A DNA stretch of 16,401 nt from NCBI GenBank assembly GCA_964424125.1, contig CAYRHS010000066.1, positions 1 to 16,401 on the forward strand, read 5' to 3'. Of the stretch, positions 1 to 7,148 are shown in pieces. Position 1 is the stretch's first letter; each line of letters opens with the position of its first letter. The DNA is from CAYRHS01 sp964424125. Its GTDB lineage: Bacteria; Actinomycetota; Acidimicrobiia; IMCC26256; JAOSJL01. The translations under genes and the position numbers were made by a program. The notes below the pieces were generated by a model. That model searched no databases. It had not been told where the DNA came from and saw only the letters and a list, made by a program, of their open reading frames with translations.

Positions 1-446
1 TTGTGGGTGCCGGACGACACGTTGACGATCCGGGCGGGCGCGCTCTCCTTCAGCCGGTCGAGCAGCAGGTCGGTGAGCAGGAAGTGACCGAGGTGGTTCA
101 CCCCGAACGTCGCCTCGAAGCCCTCCTCGGTCTCCGTGCGCCCCGAGAGCACCAGGCCGGCGTTGTTGACGAGGACGTCGAGGCGGTCGTAGCGGTCCAG
201 GAACTCGGCGGCGAAACGCCGGATCGAGGAGAAGCTCGCGAGATCGAGCTCGATTGCCTCCACCCGGTCGTTGCCGGTCGCAGCGTGGATGTCCTCGGCG
301 GCGACCGTGCCCTTGGTCATGTTCCGGCACGCGAGCACCACGGTCGCCCCCGCGGCCGCGAGCTCGCGCGCGGTCTGCTTCCCGATCCCCGTGTTGGCTC
401 CGGTCACGATGACGACCCGGCCCCTCAGGTCCGCTGCTGCTGACAT
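1..446 (-). CDS. Short-chain dehydrogenase/reductase, N-terminal part (cut by window edge)
   Basis: NAD(P)-dependent oxidoreductase of the SDR superfamily; the substrate cannot be told. The gene starts at an ATG (446-444) and runs off the left edge, leaving about 148 residues. The Rossmann nucleotide-binding motif TGANTGIG is at residues 15-22, followed by the NAG motif (VLVNNAGLV) and the strand ending NVSSGTHK, which holds the active-site serine region. The catalytic YxxxK lies beyond the window. The NHLGHFLLTDLLL stretch is typical of the retinol dehydrogenase/WW-oxidoreductase-like SDR group. It lies 51 bases downstream of the ECF S-component gene on the same strand, so it may be co-transcribed with the transporter, but nothing links it to cobalamin. 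There is only a weak ribosome-binding site. Confidence 0.9.
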   Translation of the reverse strand, partial: MSAAADLRGRVVIVTGANTGIGKQTARELAAAGATVVLACRNMTKGTVAAEDIHAATGNDRVEAIELDLASFSSIRRFAAEFLDRYDRLDVLVNNAGLVLSGRTETEEGFEATFGVNHLGHFLLTDLLLDRLKESAPARIVNVSSGTH

Positions 447-497
447 CCGTGCCTCGCTGCCGGTCGCGTGTTCTGCATGCTGCCAGGCTGCGGCGCG

Positions 498-1313
498 TCA
501 TCCAAGGGGTGCGGGGCCGACCTCGAGCGGGTCGAGCTCCACCACCGGTTCGAGGCGGTGCGCGAAGCGCCGGAGGCTCGGCAGGAGGAGCGGGGCGGTG
601 ATGGCGACGAGCACCGCGTTCGTGAGCGCTCCGGCCGCGTCCCAACCGAGCGAGGTCGCGACGTAGAACGACCAGTAGTGCGACAGGGTCTCACCGAGCC
701 CGAGTCCGGGCGTCCAGGAAAGTGGGCCGTCGCCGATCGCGAACGGCCAGAACCACAGGTTGAGGATCGCGCCGTACACGAAGCCCCACGTCCACGCGTA
801 CGCGGCCAGGCACACGACTTCCAGGTGTCGGGGCCATGAGACGGTCAGGCGGCCGACGAACCCGGCCCCCGCCCCCATCCAGGCGAGCCCGAGCATCTGG
901 AACGGCAGCCACGGACCGATCCCGCCCGTGAGCACGGCCGAGGTCGCCATGGCCGTCAGGCCCAGGAGGAGCCCGAAGCGCGGTCCGAATGCTGCCCCGG
1001 CCAGCACCACGAGGAAGAAAATCCCGCTGCCGCCGCCCGGAAGATCGAGCAGTCGCAGGAGTCCACCGGCCGCGGACAGCACTCCCAACAACGCGATCGT
1101 CGCCCCGTTCATGGTGCCCCGCCTGACCTCGAGCATCACGGCCGCGACCACCAGGGCGCCGACCGCCGCCGCGACCACCGGTGCGTCGCCCGCGTGCGCG
1201 GCGTCGGGCAGCGCTTCGCCGGGCAGGAAGAACGGGTACAGGAACGCGGCCGCGCCGACGAGCACAACGAGCGTGTAGACGAGGCCCGGTCGAAGCCGCG
1301 CCAGCGCGCTCAT
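498..1313 (-). CDS. ECF transporter substrate-binding membrane (S) component, probably for cobalamin
   Basis: Predicted substrate-capturing integral membrane subunit of an energy-coupling factor vitamin importer. The 271-residue product is almost entirely hydrophobic, with about six membrane segments. It carries the glycine-rich GIFFLVVLAGAAFGPRFG stretch and a GGIGPWLPFQMLG motif, as found in the S-component group that includes predicted cobalamin transporters (CbrT-like). Its ATG overlaps the stop codon of the ATPase gene by four bases (ATGA), so translation is probably coupled. Specificity for cobalamin is inferred from the divergent riboswitch operon and cobO, not from recognised ligand residues; cobalt or a cobalamin precursor such as dimethylbenzimidazole are alternatives. 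The family role is well supported and the substrate less so. Confidence 0.82.
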   Translation of the reverse strand: MSALARLRPGLVYTLVVLVGAAAFLYPFFLPGEALPDAAHAGDAPVVAAAVGALVVAAVMLEVRRGTMNGATIALLGVLSAAGGLLRLLDLPGGGSGIFFLVVLAGAAFGPRFGLLLGLTAMATSAVLTGGIGPWLPFQMLGLAWMGAGAGFVGRLTVSWPRHLEVVCLAAYAWTWGFVYGAILNLWFWPFAIGDGPLSWTPGLGLGETLSHYWSFYVATSLGWDAAGALTNAVLVAITAPLLLPSLRRFAHRLEPVVELDPLEVGPAPLG

Positions 1314-2896
1314 CGCCGACGCCTCGCGAGCGCGGTCGCGACCTCGTCGACGGTGAGGAACGGCGGGAGCACCCGCAGCGTCTGCGGGGCGAACAGTGAG
1401 CCCGCCAGGACCTCACGGGCGGGGCCGGCGGCGACGACATCGCCGTCACCCAGCACGACGGCACGCGTCGCGACCCGGGCCGCGAGCTCGACGTCGTGCG
1501 TCGCCAGGACCACGGCGCCGCCGGCTCCCGCGTGGCCCCGGATCGCGTGTTCGAGCGCGGTTCGGGACTCCGCATCCATGCCGCGCGTGGGCTCGTCGAG
1601 CAGGAGCACCGTCGCCCCGCCGACACCGACGGCGGCGATCGCCGCCCGCTGGCGTTCCCCGGACGACAGGGTGCGCGGGTGCCGGCCCGCCAGATCGCCC
1701 AGGCCCAGCGTGCCCAGCCAGTGGTCGATCGCCGGGTCGGTCGCGTCGTCCTCCCGGCCGAGCAGCCGGAGCGTCTCGCGGAGCTCGGCTCGCACGGTCG
1801 GCCGGAACAGCATCGTGCCGGGATCCTGCGGCACGTACGAGATGCGGGTCTCGCGCCGCACGCGGCCGCGTTCGGCCGGGAGCAGACCGGCGAGGGCCTG
1901 GAGCAACGTGCTCTTGCCCGAGCCGTTCCGTCCCAGCAAGGCGACGACCTCGCCCTCGGCGAGCTCGAACCGATCGACTCGCACGACCGTGTGCCCGCCG
2001 CGCGCGACCTCCAGTGCTGTCGCCGAGCACAGGCGCTCGCCCGCGACCGGTGGGTCGGTGGCCTCGGATCTCGACAGCGGCGGCTCGTTCGTGACGTGAG
2101 CTCGCGCCGCCCGCACGGTGAGCGGGAGCGGGTCCCATCCGAGCAGCGCACCGAGATGCGTCACTGTGGGCGCGCCGTCGTAGTCGACGAGGGTGGTCGC
2201 GGGCGGGCCCACGGCGTCGAGACGCGCGGGCCCGCCGTTGCGGCGGCGCAGGATCGCGGCCCGATCGGCCATGACGCCGGCGCGCTCGAGCCGGTGCTCG
2301 GCGATCAGGATCGTGGTACCGAGGTCGGCGTTCAACCGGGCGATCGCGCTCAGCACGTCCTCGGCCCCCTGGGGGTCGAGCTCGGACGTCGGCTCGTCGA
2401 GGACGAGCACCGCGGGAGCTGCGGCGAGCGCACCCGCGATCGCCACACGCTGCTGTTCACCCCCCGACAGCGTCGCCGGGGAACGATCCCGTAGGTGGGC
2501 GATCCCGAGCGCGTCGAGCGCTTCCTCGACCCGCCGACGCATGACTGCGGGATCCGTCCCGAGGTTCTCGAGGACGAAGGCCACGTCCGCCTCGACGTGG
2601 TCGACGACGAACTGGGACTCGGGATCCTGGTGGACGAAGCCGACGACGTCGGCGAGGTCGCGCGGTCGGCTTTGACGGGTAGAGCGCCCACCGACCACGA
2701 CGTCGCCGGAGAAACGCCCGCCACTGGCGTGGGGGACGAGCCCGTTGGCACACCGGAGGACGGTGCTCTTGCCGGCACCGGACGATCCGACCAGGAGCAG
2801 GATCTCGCCGTCGCTCACCTCGAGGTCCATCTCGGCGAGGACGGGCGGTGCATCGGGATAGGCGACCCCGACGCCCCGGTACGACAGCACGCTCAT
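1310..2896 (-). CDS. ECF transporter ATPase, two fused ATP-binding domains
   Basis: Cytoplasmic energy-coupling ATPase that powers the importer; one 528-residue polypeptide replaces the usual EcfA/EcfA' pair. Domain 1 (about 1-230) has Walker A GSSGAGKST at 37-45, Q-loop Q90, signature LSGGE at 143-147, Walker B VLVLDEPT and switch His201. Domain 2 (about 290-500) has Walker A GRNGSGKST at 322-330, Q-loop Q357, signature LSSGE at 410-414, LLLDEPT and His467. Both sites therefore look competent. The start is the ATG at 2896-2894, which overlaps the T-component stop by four bases; in-frame upstream sequence would only add a basic, non-family extension inside the T gene. The end overlaps the S-component start by four bases. 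The gene order T-A-S with ATGA junctions indicates one operon. Confidence 0.95.
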   Translation of the reverse strand: MSVLSYRGVGVAYPDAPPVLAEMDLEVSDGEILLLVGSSGAGKSTVLRCANGLVPHASGGRFSGDVVVGGRSTRQSRPRDLADVVGFVHQDPESQFVVDHVEADVAFVLENLGTDPAVMRRRVEEALDALGIAHLRDRSPATLSGGEQQRVAIAGALAAAPAVLVLDEPTSELDPQGAEDVLSAIARLNADLGTTILIAEHRLERAGVMADRAAILRRRNGGPARLDAVGPPATTLVDYDGAPTVTHLGALLGWDPLPLTVRAARAHVTNEPPLSRSEATDPPVAGERLCSATALEVARGGHTVVRVDRFELAEGEVVALLGRNGSGKSTLLQALAGLLPAERGRVRRETRISYVPQDPGTMLFRPTVRAELRETLRLLGREDDATDPAIDHWLGTLGLGDLAGRHPRTLSSGERQRAAIAAVGVGGATVLLLDEPTRGMDAESRTALEHAIRGHAGAGGAVVLATHDVELAARVATRAVVLGDGDVVAAGPAREVLAGSLFAPQTLRVLPPFLTVDEVATALARRRR

Positions 2897-4035
2897 CGCG
2901 CGGGTTCCTGCAATGGACGCCGCGCGACGACGACCGGACGAGCGGTGACGGCACGCGCGGGGCGAAGCGCCGCAGGGAGGGCCAGGAGTGCCGTCGCGAC
3001 GACGACCCCGGCGTTCACCGTCGGCCAGCGCAACGGCGTGGCCGACCACCGCAGCGACTCGTCACCGACCGCGGCAAGGATCGCGACCGTCAGCGGAGCC
3101 GCGCACGAGACCCCCATCACGAACCAGTCGAGTCGTCGCGGCCTACGCGCCCGGTATCTCGTTCGGCTGGTGGCGCGCGAGGCGGCCGTGATGGCGATCG
3201 CGAGCAGGACGACGCCGGCGACGCCGAAGGCCGTACCCGCTCGTCCTGCCCGGCCCACGAGGGCCACGAACGCGCCGCCGAACGCCAAGAGCGCGCCGAG
3301 GCTGCACCACGCCGCCACGTGCTCGAAACGGCTCGGCTCCAGGCGCGCGAAGCCCCGAGAATCCATCGATTCCGAGAGCGCCACCGCTCGTTCCATTCCC
3401 GACTCGAGGACGGGAAGCGCGCGCCGCAGGACCCGCCCCCGCCGGACCGCGACGCCGCCGGTCCGGGCCCGATCGGCGAGCCCGGTCGCGGTGACGGCCG
3501 CGATGGTGGACGGCGTGAACGCGAGCGCGACGGTCACCGCGAGGCCCATCTCGTAGAACGACCGCGGCGACGACTGCACGAGCTCGTAGTGCGAGACCAC
3601 CGCGTTGAACGCGCCGAAGACCGCGACGAGACCGACGATGGCGAAACCCTCAGCTGCGGATTGGAGCACGACCGGGAGCTCGACCGATCCACCGACCGTG
3701 AAGCCGCCGAGCAGGCGAGGGAGCGCCGCCTCGGGGAGTGTGAACACCGCGCTGCCGACGCCGTGCGTCGTCAACGCGGTGAGCACGACGCGAATGATCG
3801 CGAAGGACGCACCCAACGCGACGAAGGCGGGGAAGGCGCGCGCGATGGCGCTGTCGCGGCCGTGGACCTCCACGACCAGCGCTGCGATCCCCACGATGAC
3901 CGCGACGTACGCGGGGTTCGGCGCGAGCTGCACCGTGACCGCCGCCGCTACCGCCCACACGAGCCAGGTCACCGCGTGGAGCGATGCACGTGCCTCCACG
4001 AGGGCAGTGTCGCCCAGCGGAGCCGGCGACGTCAT
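2893..4035 (-). CDS. ECF transporter transmembrane coupling (T) component, CbiQ/EcfT family
   Basis: Membrane subunit that couples ATP hydrolysis to the S component. The 380-residue protein has several hydrophobic segments (about 20-55, 70-90, 125-185, 240-285, 305-322, 340-357). Two arginine motifs of the kind that dock on the ATPases are visible: LADRARTGG near residues 187-194 and ESMDSRGFA at 222-230. Between and around them is the basic amphipathic stretch expected of the coupling helices. It is longer than many EcfT proteins (about 250-270), with an extra C-terminal membrane part and basic tail. The start ATG (4035-4033) is preferred because the next in-frame upstream sequence runs antisense through the riboswitch and looks non-coding. 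No clear Shine-Dalgarno precedes it. First gene of the T-A-S operon, divergent from the riboswitch operon. Confidence 0.9.
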   Translation of the reverse strand: MTSPAPLGDTALVEARASLHAVTWLVWAVAAAVTVQLAPNPAYVAVIVGIAALVVEVHGRDSAIARAFPAFVALGASFAIIRVVLTALTTHGVGSAVFTLPEAALPRLLGGFTVGGSVELPVVLQSAAEGFAIVGLVAVFGAFNAVVSHYELVQSSPRSFYEMGLAVTVALAFTPSTIAAVTATGLADRARTGGVAVRRGRVLRRALPVLESGMERAVALSESMDSRGFARLEPSRFEHVAAWCSLGALLAFGGAFVALVGRAGRAGTAFGVAGVVLLAIAITAASRATSRTRYRARRPRRLDWFVMGVSCAAPLTVAILAAVGDESLRWSATPLRWPTVNAGVVVATALLALPAALRPARAVTARPVVVARRPLQEPAR

Positions 4036-4082
4036 GCCGCGGCCATGGTCGCGGTCAGGTGGCGGATCGGCGACCGGGCTCG

Positions 4083-4088
4083 TAGAGT
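4083..4088 (+). promoter_or_regulatory. Probable -10 box of the riboswitch operon
   Basis: TAGAGT fits the actinobacterial TANNNT -10 pattern. It ends eight bases before the first base of the riboswitch P1 helix (4097), so transcription would begin just at the riboswitch edge. No good -35 box is visible 17-18 bases upstream (the bases there are G-rich), so the promoter rests on the -10 and its position. Confidence 0.45.
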
Positions 4089-4096
4089 GCGTCCCG

Positions 4097-4233
4097 ACAG
4101 AGAGCGCACGCACTCGGACGTGTGTGCGGCTCCGCCGTTCGGCGGAGCGGGGGAAGCCGGTGCAAGTCCGGCGCTGACCCGCAGCTGTGTCCGGTCCGAC
4201 GCTTCGGACCGGAAGCCAGGAGACCCGCTCTGT
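4097..4233 (+). promoter_or_regulatory. Cobalamin (adenosylcobalamin-type) riboswitch
   Basis: The conserved cobalamin-riboswitch core is plain: GGGGGAAGCCGGTGCAAGTCC followed by GCTGACCCGCAG, then the B12 box AAGCCAGGAGACCC at 4213-4226. The closing P1 helix is ACAGAG (4097-4102) with CTCTGT (4228-4233). Internal hairpins include CTCCGCC/GGCGGAG (about 4130-4147) and CCGGTCCG/CGGACCGG (about 4190-4212). It lies 88 bases upstream of the first + strand gene and should lower expression of that operon when cobalamin is plentiful (known for the class). It is read only on the + strand; the divergent ECF operon has no copy of its own. Confidence 0.96.
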
Positions 4234-4235
4234 CC

Positions 4236-4308
4236 ACCGGGTTCGCCCGGTGATCCGTGCCGGGGCCGCCGCACGGCGGCCGAACAGGGCTCTCGCGGAG
4301 CGGAGCCC
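4236..4308 (+). promoter_or_regulatory. Expression-platform region: three successive hairpins before the start site
   Basis: Between the riboswitch and the ribosome-binding site lie three consecutive stems: ACCGGG-TTCG-CCCGGT (4236-4251), GGCCGCC-GCAC-GGCGGCC (4264-4281) and GGGCTC/GAGCCC (4287-4308). The last ends two bases before GGAGGT (4311-4316). There is no U tract after any stem, so a classical intrinsic terminator is not seen. Control of translation, or Rho-dependent termination, is more likely. Which stems are mutually exclusive with the riboswitch fold cannot be decided by eye. Confidence 0.5.
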
Positions 4309-4321
4309 ACGGAGGTCCACT

Positions 4322-5611
4322 ATGTCCCGCCGTGTCACCGTGGCCGCGCTGCTCAGCGCGGCCCTCGTCGTCCTCGCGGCCGCTCCGGCGGCCCCCGCGA
4401 CCCCCGAGAGCGGAGCCGCAGCCGATGCGGCCGTCTCCTTCTTCGATTCCACGCAGCTGCCCTCCGGCGGCTGGGACCCGTCCGACCCGACGGACTTCTC
4501 GTGCGGCTTCACCACCGTCGATGTCGCGCTCGCCGTCGCGGAAGCCGGCCAGAGCGGCGCCACCTGGAGCACGACCGAGGCGCGCGCGGCCATCGAGGCC
4601 GTGGAGAACGGCGGGAACGACGCGCTCGACTACCTCGACGACCAGGCCGAGGGCCTGTGCGGCGGGCCGCCGAGCGTTGGCAAGTCCGCGCAGCTGATCG
4701 TGCTCGCCGGCGCCGTCGGAGCCGATCCGGCCGCGTTCGACCCGGCGAGCGACGGCTCGCCGGTGGACCTCGTCGCGATCCTGGACTCCGGCCTCGGCGA
4801 CGGCTCGTACGGGTCGATCTACACCACGCCGTTCGCCGCCTTCGCCGACATCGTGCTGGGTCGGGCCGTCCCCGCCGAGACGGTCGATTTCCTGCTGGCG
4901 CAACAGCGGGACGACGGTGGCTTCGAGACCGGCCTCGGCGCCGACGTCGACACGACGGCGTTGAGCGTCGCCGCGCTCGTCGCCGGTGGTGTCGACCCGG
5001 CGGACGAGGCCATCACCGAGGCGTTGGGGTTCCTCGCCGAACGTCAGGAGGCGGACGGCGGCTTCACCTTCACGACCCCGGGTGACGGGTCCAACGCCAA
5101 CTCGACCGGACTGGCCCTGGTCGGTATCGCTGCGACCGGCTACGACGTGAACGAACCGTGCTGGCGAGGATCGGGGGCGGCGGTCGACGCGTCCGCGTAC
5201 GTCTCGCCCGACGAGTTCCTTCGGGGCTCGCAGCTCGTGGACGGGAGCTGGGCGGGATTCTCCCCGACCTTTGCCGCCGCCCAGGCCGCGCAGGGTCTGC
5301 TCCGCTCGTGGGTCCCGCCGGTCGTCGCCGAGCCTCGTTCGTGTCCCGACGAGCCGGTCGTCGCTCCGACGGAGGACGAAGCCGGCACCTCCGAGGTGAC
5401 CACGCTCGCGGGCGAAGCGGCGAGCGATCCCGGCGGGGTGTCCGCGGCGGTGGCGACCGGGACGGCCGGGACGACCGCCGCGCCGACGCTGCCGGCGACC
5501 GGTCCCGCCTTCCCGAGGTCGGGGCCCCTGGCGCTCGCATCGGTGGGAGCGTTGCTGTTGGTCGCCGGTGCGGCCGCCGTCGCCGTGCGGCGTCGCGTTT
5601 CCTCCGCGTGA
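4322..5611 (+). CDS. Secreted, LPATG-anchored alpha/alpha-barrel protein, transcobalamin/intrinsic-factor alpha-domain-like
   Basis: Proposed surface cobalamin-binding protein. The 429 residues begin with a Sec signal peptide (basic MSRR, hydrophobic 7-24, Ala-rich cleavage region). The body (about 32-330) carries prenyltransferase/squalene-cyclase-type repeats: QLPSGGW (45-51), GDGSYGSIYTTPFAAFA (159-175), QQRDDGGFETG (194-204), RQEADGGFTF (241-250) and LVDGSWAGFSPTFAAAQAA (305-323). This alpha6/alpha6-barrel type is shared with the N-terminal domain of animal transcobalamin and intrinsic factor. Four cysteines (61, 113, 280, 341) could form disulfides. A Thr/Ala linker leads to LPATG (390-394), a membrane segment (about 399-422) and an RRR tail, the layout of a sortase substrate. 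GGAGGT lies five bases before the ATG. It is the first gene after the riboswitch. The B12 role is inferred from fold type plus context; a terpenoid-cyclase-like enzyme is unlikely for a secreted protein. Confidence 0.85.
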   Translation: MSRRVTVAALLSAALVVLAAAPAAPATPESGAAADAAVSFFDSTQLPSGGWDPSDPTDFSCGFTTVDVALAVAEAGQSGATWSTTEARAAIEAVENGGNDALDYLDDQAEGLCGGPPSVGKSAQLIVLAGAVGADPAAFDPASDGSPVDLVAILDSGLGDGSYGSIYTTPFAAFADIVLGRAVPAETVDFLLAQQRDDGGFETGLGADVDTTALSVAALVAGGVDPADEAITEALGFLAERQEADGGFTFTTPGDGSNANSTGLALVGIAATGYDVNEPCWRGSGAAVDASAYVSPDEFLRGSQLVDGSWAGFSPTFAAAQAAQGLLRSWVPPVVAEPRSCPDEPVVAPTEDEAGTSEVTTLAGEAASDPGGVSAAVATGTAGTTAAPTLPATGPAFPRSGPLALASVGALLLVAGAAAVAVRRRVSSA

Positions 5612-6552
5612 CCGTGCGCAGGCTCGCGTTCCTCGGTTTCGCCGCCGCGCTCGTCGCGCTCGGGGCCATCGGGCCGCCGCGCCACGACCGCGCCACCGCG
5701 CTCGATCCCCTCGACGTTCGTCCGTCGGTCGCCGCGGCCGCGGGTCAGAGCCGGGCGGGTGTGGTGATCGACAACGGTTCCTCGGTCCTACGTTCGTGCA
5801 TCCGTTTCTCCGGGACGCTCACCGGGGTGGAGGCACTCGAGCGTGCCGCCGCCCCGACGCTCGCGAGCTTCGGGAACCTGGGCGTCGCCGTGTGCGCCAT
5901 CGACGGGCACGGCTGCCCGGCCGACGGGAGCTGCCTGACCTGCCAGCAGCCGAACGCCTGGGTGTACTGGCGCGCCCCGGCCGGAACGAGAGCCTTCGGC
6001 TTCTCGAGCGTCGGCGCGAGCAACACCACCGTCCGGGACGGCGACGTCGAAGGCTGGCGCTGGGGGTCGGGGACGCCGCCCTACGCAACGATCGAGTCGA
6101 TCTGCGGCGGGTCGTCACCGACACCGTCCGTCACGCCGTCACCGCCTCCGCTCGGAAGTGGTGGCTCGACCGAGAGTCCCGCGCCGACCGAAGCGCCTTC
6201 CCGAACCCCTGAGGCACCCACCCCGGACGACGCGGGATCTTCCGAGGTCGCGGGGGCGCGCGCGTCGTCTACGACGAGCTCGACGACCGATTCGCCCGGC
6301 GGGGCCGCCGAGACCGCGACCGAGGTGACCACGCGACCGACGGGTGCCGCCGACGACCGCGATTCGGCCGCTCCCGACGAGCGCGACGTGGACGACGAGG
6401 CCGCCGCCGCCGTAGACGCCGACCAGGGATCAGGTGGCGGCGCTCCGATCGGCGGCACGGTGGTCCTCGGCCTCGTGCTCGTCGGCTTGGCCGCGGGCTT
6501 CGCCGTTGCCAGGCGCCGGGGCCGGGTGCGCAACTCGGAATCGGCATCCTGA
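5608..6552 (+). CDS. Secreted DUF4430-like protein (transcobalamin C-terminal domain-like) with membrane anchor
   Basis: Proposed second half of the surface cobalamin-binding pair. The 314-residue product has a signal peptide (MTVRR then hydrophobic 6-22). A compact domain (about 48-168) follows with six cysteines (64, 96, 103, 109, 112, 166) and the DUF4430-like pattern AGVVIDNG, VAVCAIDGHGC, NAWVYWRAP and GDVEGWRWGSG. DUF4430 is the beta-domain that caps bound cobalamin in transcobalamin-type proteins. Then come a Pro/Ser/Thr- and Asp/Glu-rich linker (170-278), one membrane span (about 281-301) and an RRRGR tail; no LPxTG is seen. The GTG start overlaps the previous stop by four bases (GTGA); a second GTG two codons later is an alternative. 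Fusion of both domains in one chain is the animal arrangement; here they are separate. Confidence 0.8.
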   Translation: MTVRRLAFLGFAAALVALGAIGPPRHDRATALDPLDVRPSVAAAAGQSRAGVVIDNGSSVLRSCIRFSGTLTGVEALERAAAPTLASFGNLGVAVCAIDGHGCPADGSCLTCQQPNAWVYWRAPAGTRAFGFSSVGASNTTVRDGDVEGWRWGSGTPPYATIESICGGSSPTPSVTPSPPPLGSGGSTESPAPTEAPSRTPEAPTPDDAGSSEVAGARASSTTSSTTDSPGGAAETATEVTTRPTGAADDRDSAAPDERDVDDEAAAAVDADQGSGGGAPIGGTVVLGLVLVGLAAGFAVARRRGRVRNSESAS

Positions 6553-6583
6553 TCGACGAGCCGCCGTTGCGCGAGCCTGTGCC

Positions 6584-7147
6584 ATGGCCGCGGAACCGCC
6601 GACCGAGCCTCCCGAGCGGCCGACGCGCACCGCGCCGTCCCTCGTCGTCGTCAACACCGGAGACGGCAAGGGCAAGTCGACGGCGGCGTTCGGCACGATG
6701 CTCCGCGCGCTCGCCCGCGGGTGGCGCGTCGCGGTCGTGCAGTTCCTCAAGTCCGGGGACTGGGACGTCGGGGAGGAGAAGATCGCCACGCAGCTGGGCG
6801 TCGACTGGTGGGCGTTGGGCGAGGGGTTCAGCTGGGACTCCGAGGATCTCGAGGAGGATCGCCGCAAGGCGTCCACCGCCTGGGCGCGCGCCCGGGACCT
6901 CATCGAGGCGGGTGAGCATCGGCTCGTGATCCTCGACGAGATCACCTACGTCATGAACTGGGGATGGATCGACGGCGACGAGGTGGTGCGTGTCCTGCAG
7001 GAGCGTCCCGAGCAGGTGAACGTCGTGGCGACGGGCCGGGATGCTCCGGCGGCGCTGGTCGACGTCGCCGACACCGTCACCGAGATGCGCAAGGTGAAGC
7101 ACGCCTTCGACGCGGGCATCGCCGCCAAGAAGGGCATCGACTACTGA
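6584..7147 (+). CDS. cobO: Corrinoid adenosyltransferase (CobA/CobO/BtuR family)
   Basis: Cytoplasmic enzyme that transfers the 5'-deoxyadenosyl group of ATP to cob(I)alamin or cob(I)yrinic acid a,c-diamide, giving the coenzyme form. The 187 residues carry the P-loop TGDGKGKST at 25-33 near the N-terminus, then AFGTMLRALARGWRVAVVQFLK, the family LVILDEITYVMNWGWI stretch and VVATGRDAP, ending in HAFDAGIAAKKGIDY. Length and motifs match the family along their whole extent. The ATG at 6584 lies 31 bases after the previous gene and one base separates its stop from the next start. With no corrin-ring synthesis genes in the window, it most simply serves salvage of imported corrinoid under the upstream riboswitch. 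Confidence 0.96.
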   Translation: MAAEPPTEPPERPTRTAPSLVVVNTGDGKGKSTAAFGTMLRALARGWRVAVVQFLKSGDWDVGEEKIATQLGVDWWALGEGFSWDSEDLEEDRRKASTAWARARDLIEAGEHRLVILDEITYVMNWGWIDGDEVVRVLQERPEQVNVVATGRDAPAALVDVADTVTEMRKVKHAFDAGIAAKKGIDY

Positions 7148-7148
7148 C

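Noticed and set aside
4187..4321. Earlier start for the barrel protein
   Set aside because: It would begin inside the riboswitch aptamer. The ATG at 4322 has GGAGGT at good spacing and opens on a proper signal peptide.
4036..4593. N-terminal extension of the T component upstream of 4035
   Set aside because: The frame stays open only because of high GC; it runs antisense through the riboswitch and the signal peptide coding region of the barrel gene and gives non-family sequence.
2848..5085. Long + strand open frame across the ATPase, T component and riboswitch
   Set aside because: Arg-rich shadow product that would cover the riboswitch and two well-supported - strand genes.
6118..6440. Possible tandem repeat in the Pro/Ser/Thr-rich part of the DUF4430-like protein
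   Set aside because: Composition is biased but no regular repeat unit is visible; it is an ordinary extracytoplasmic linker.
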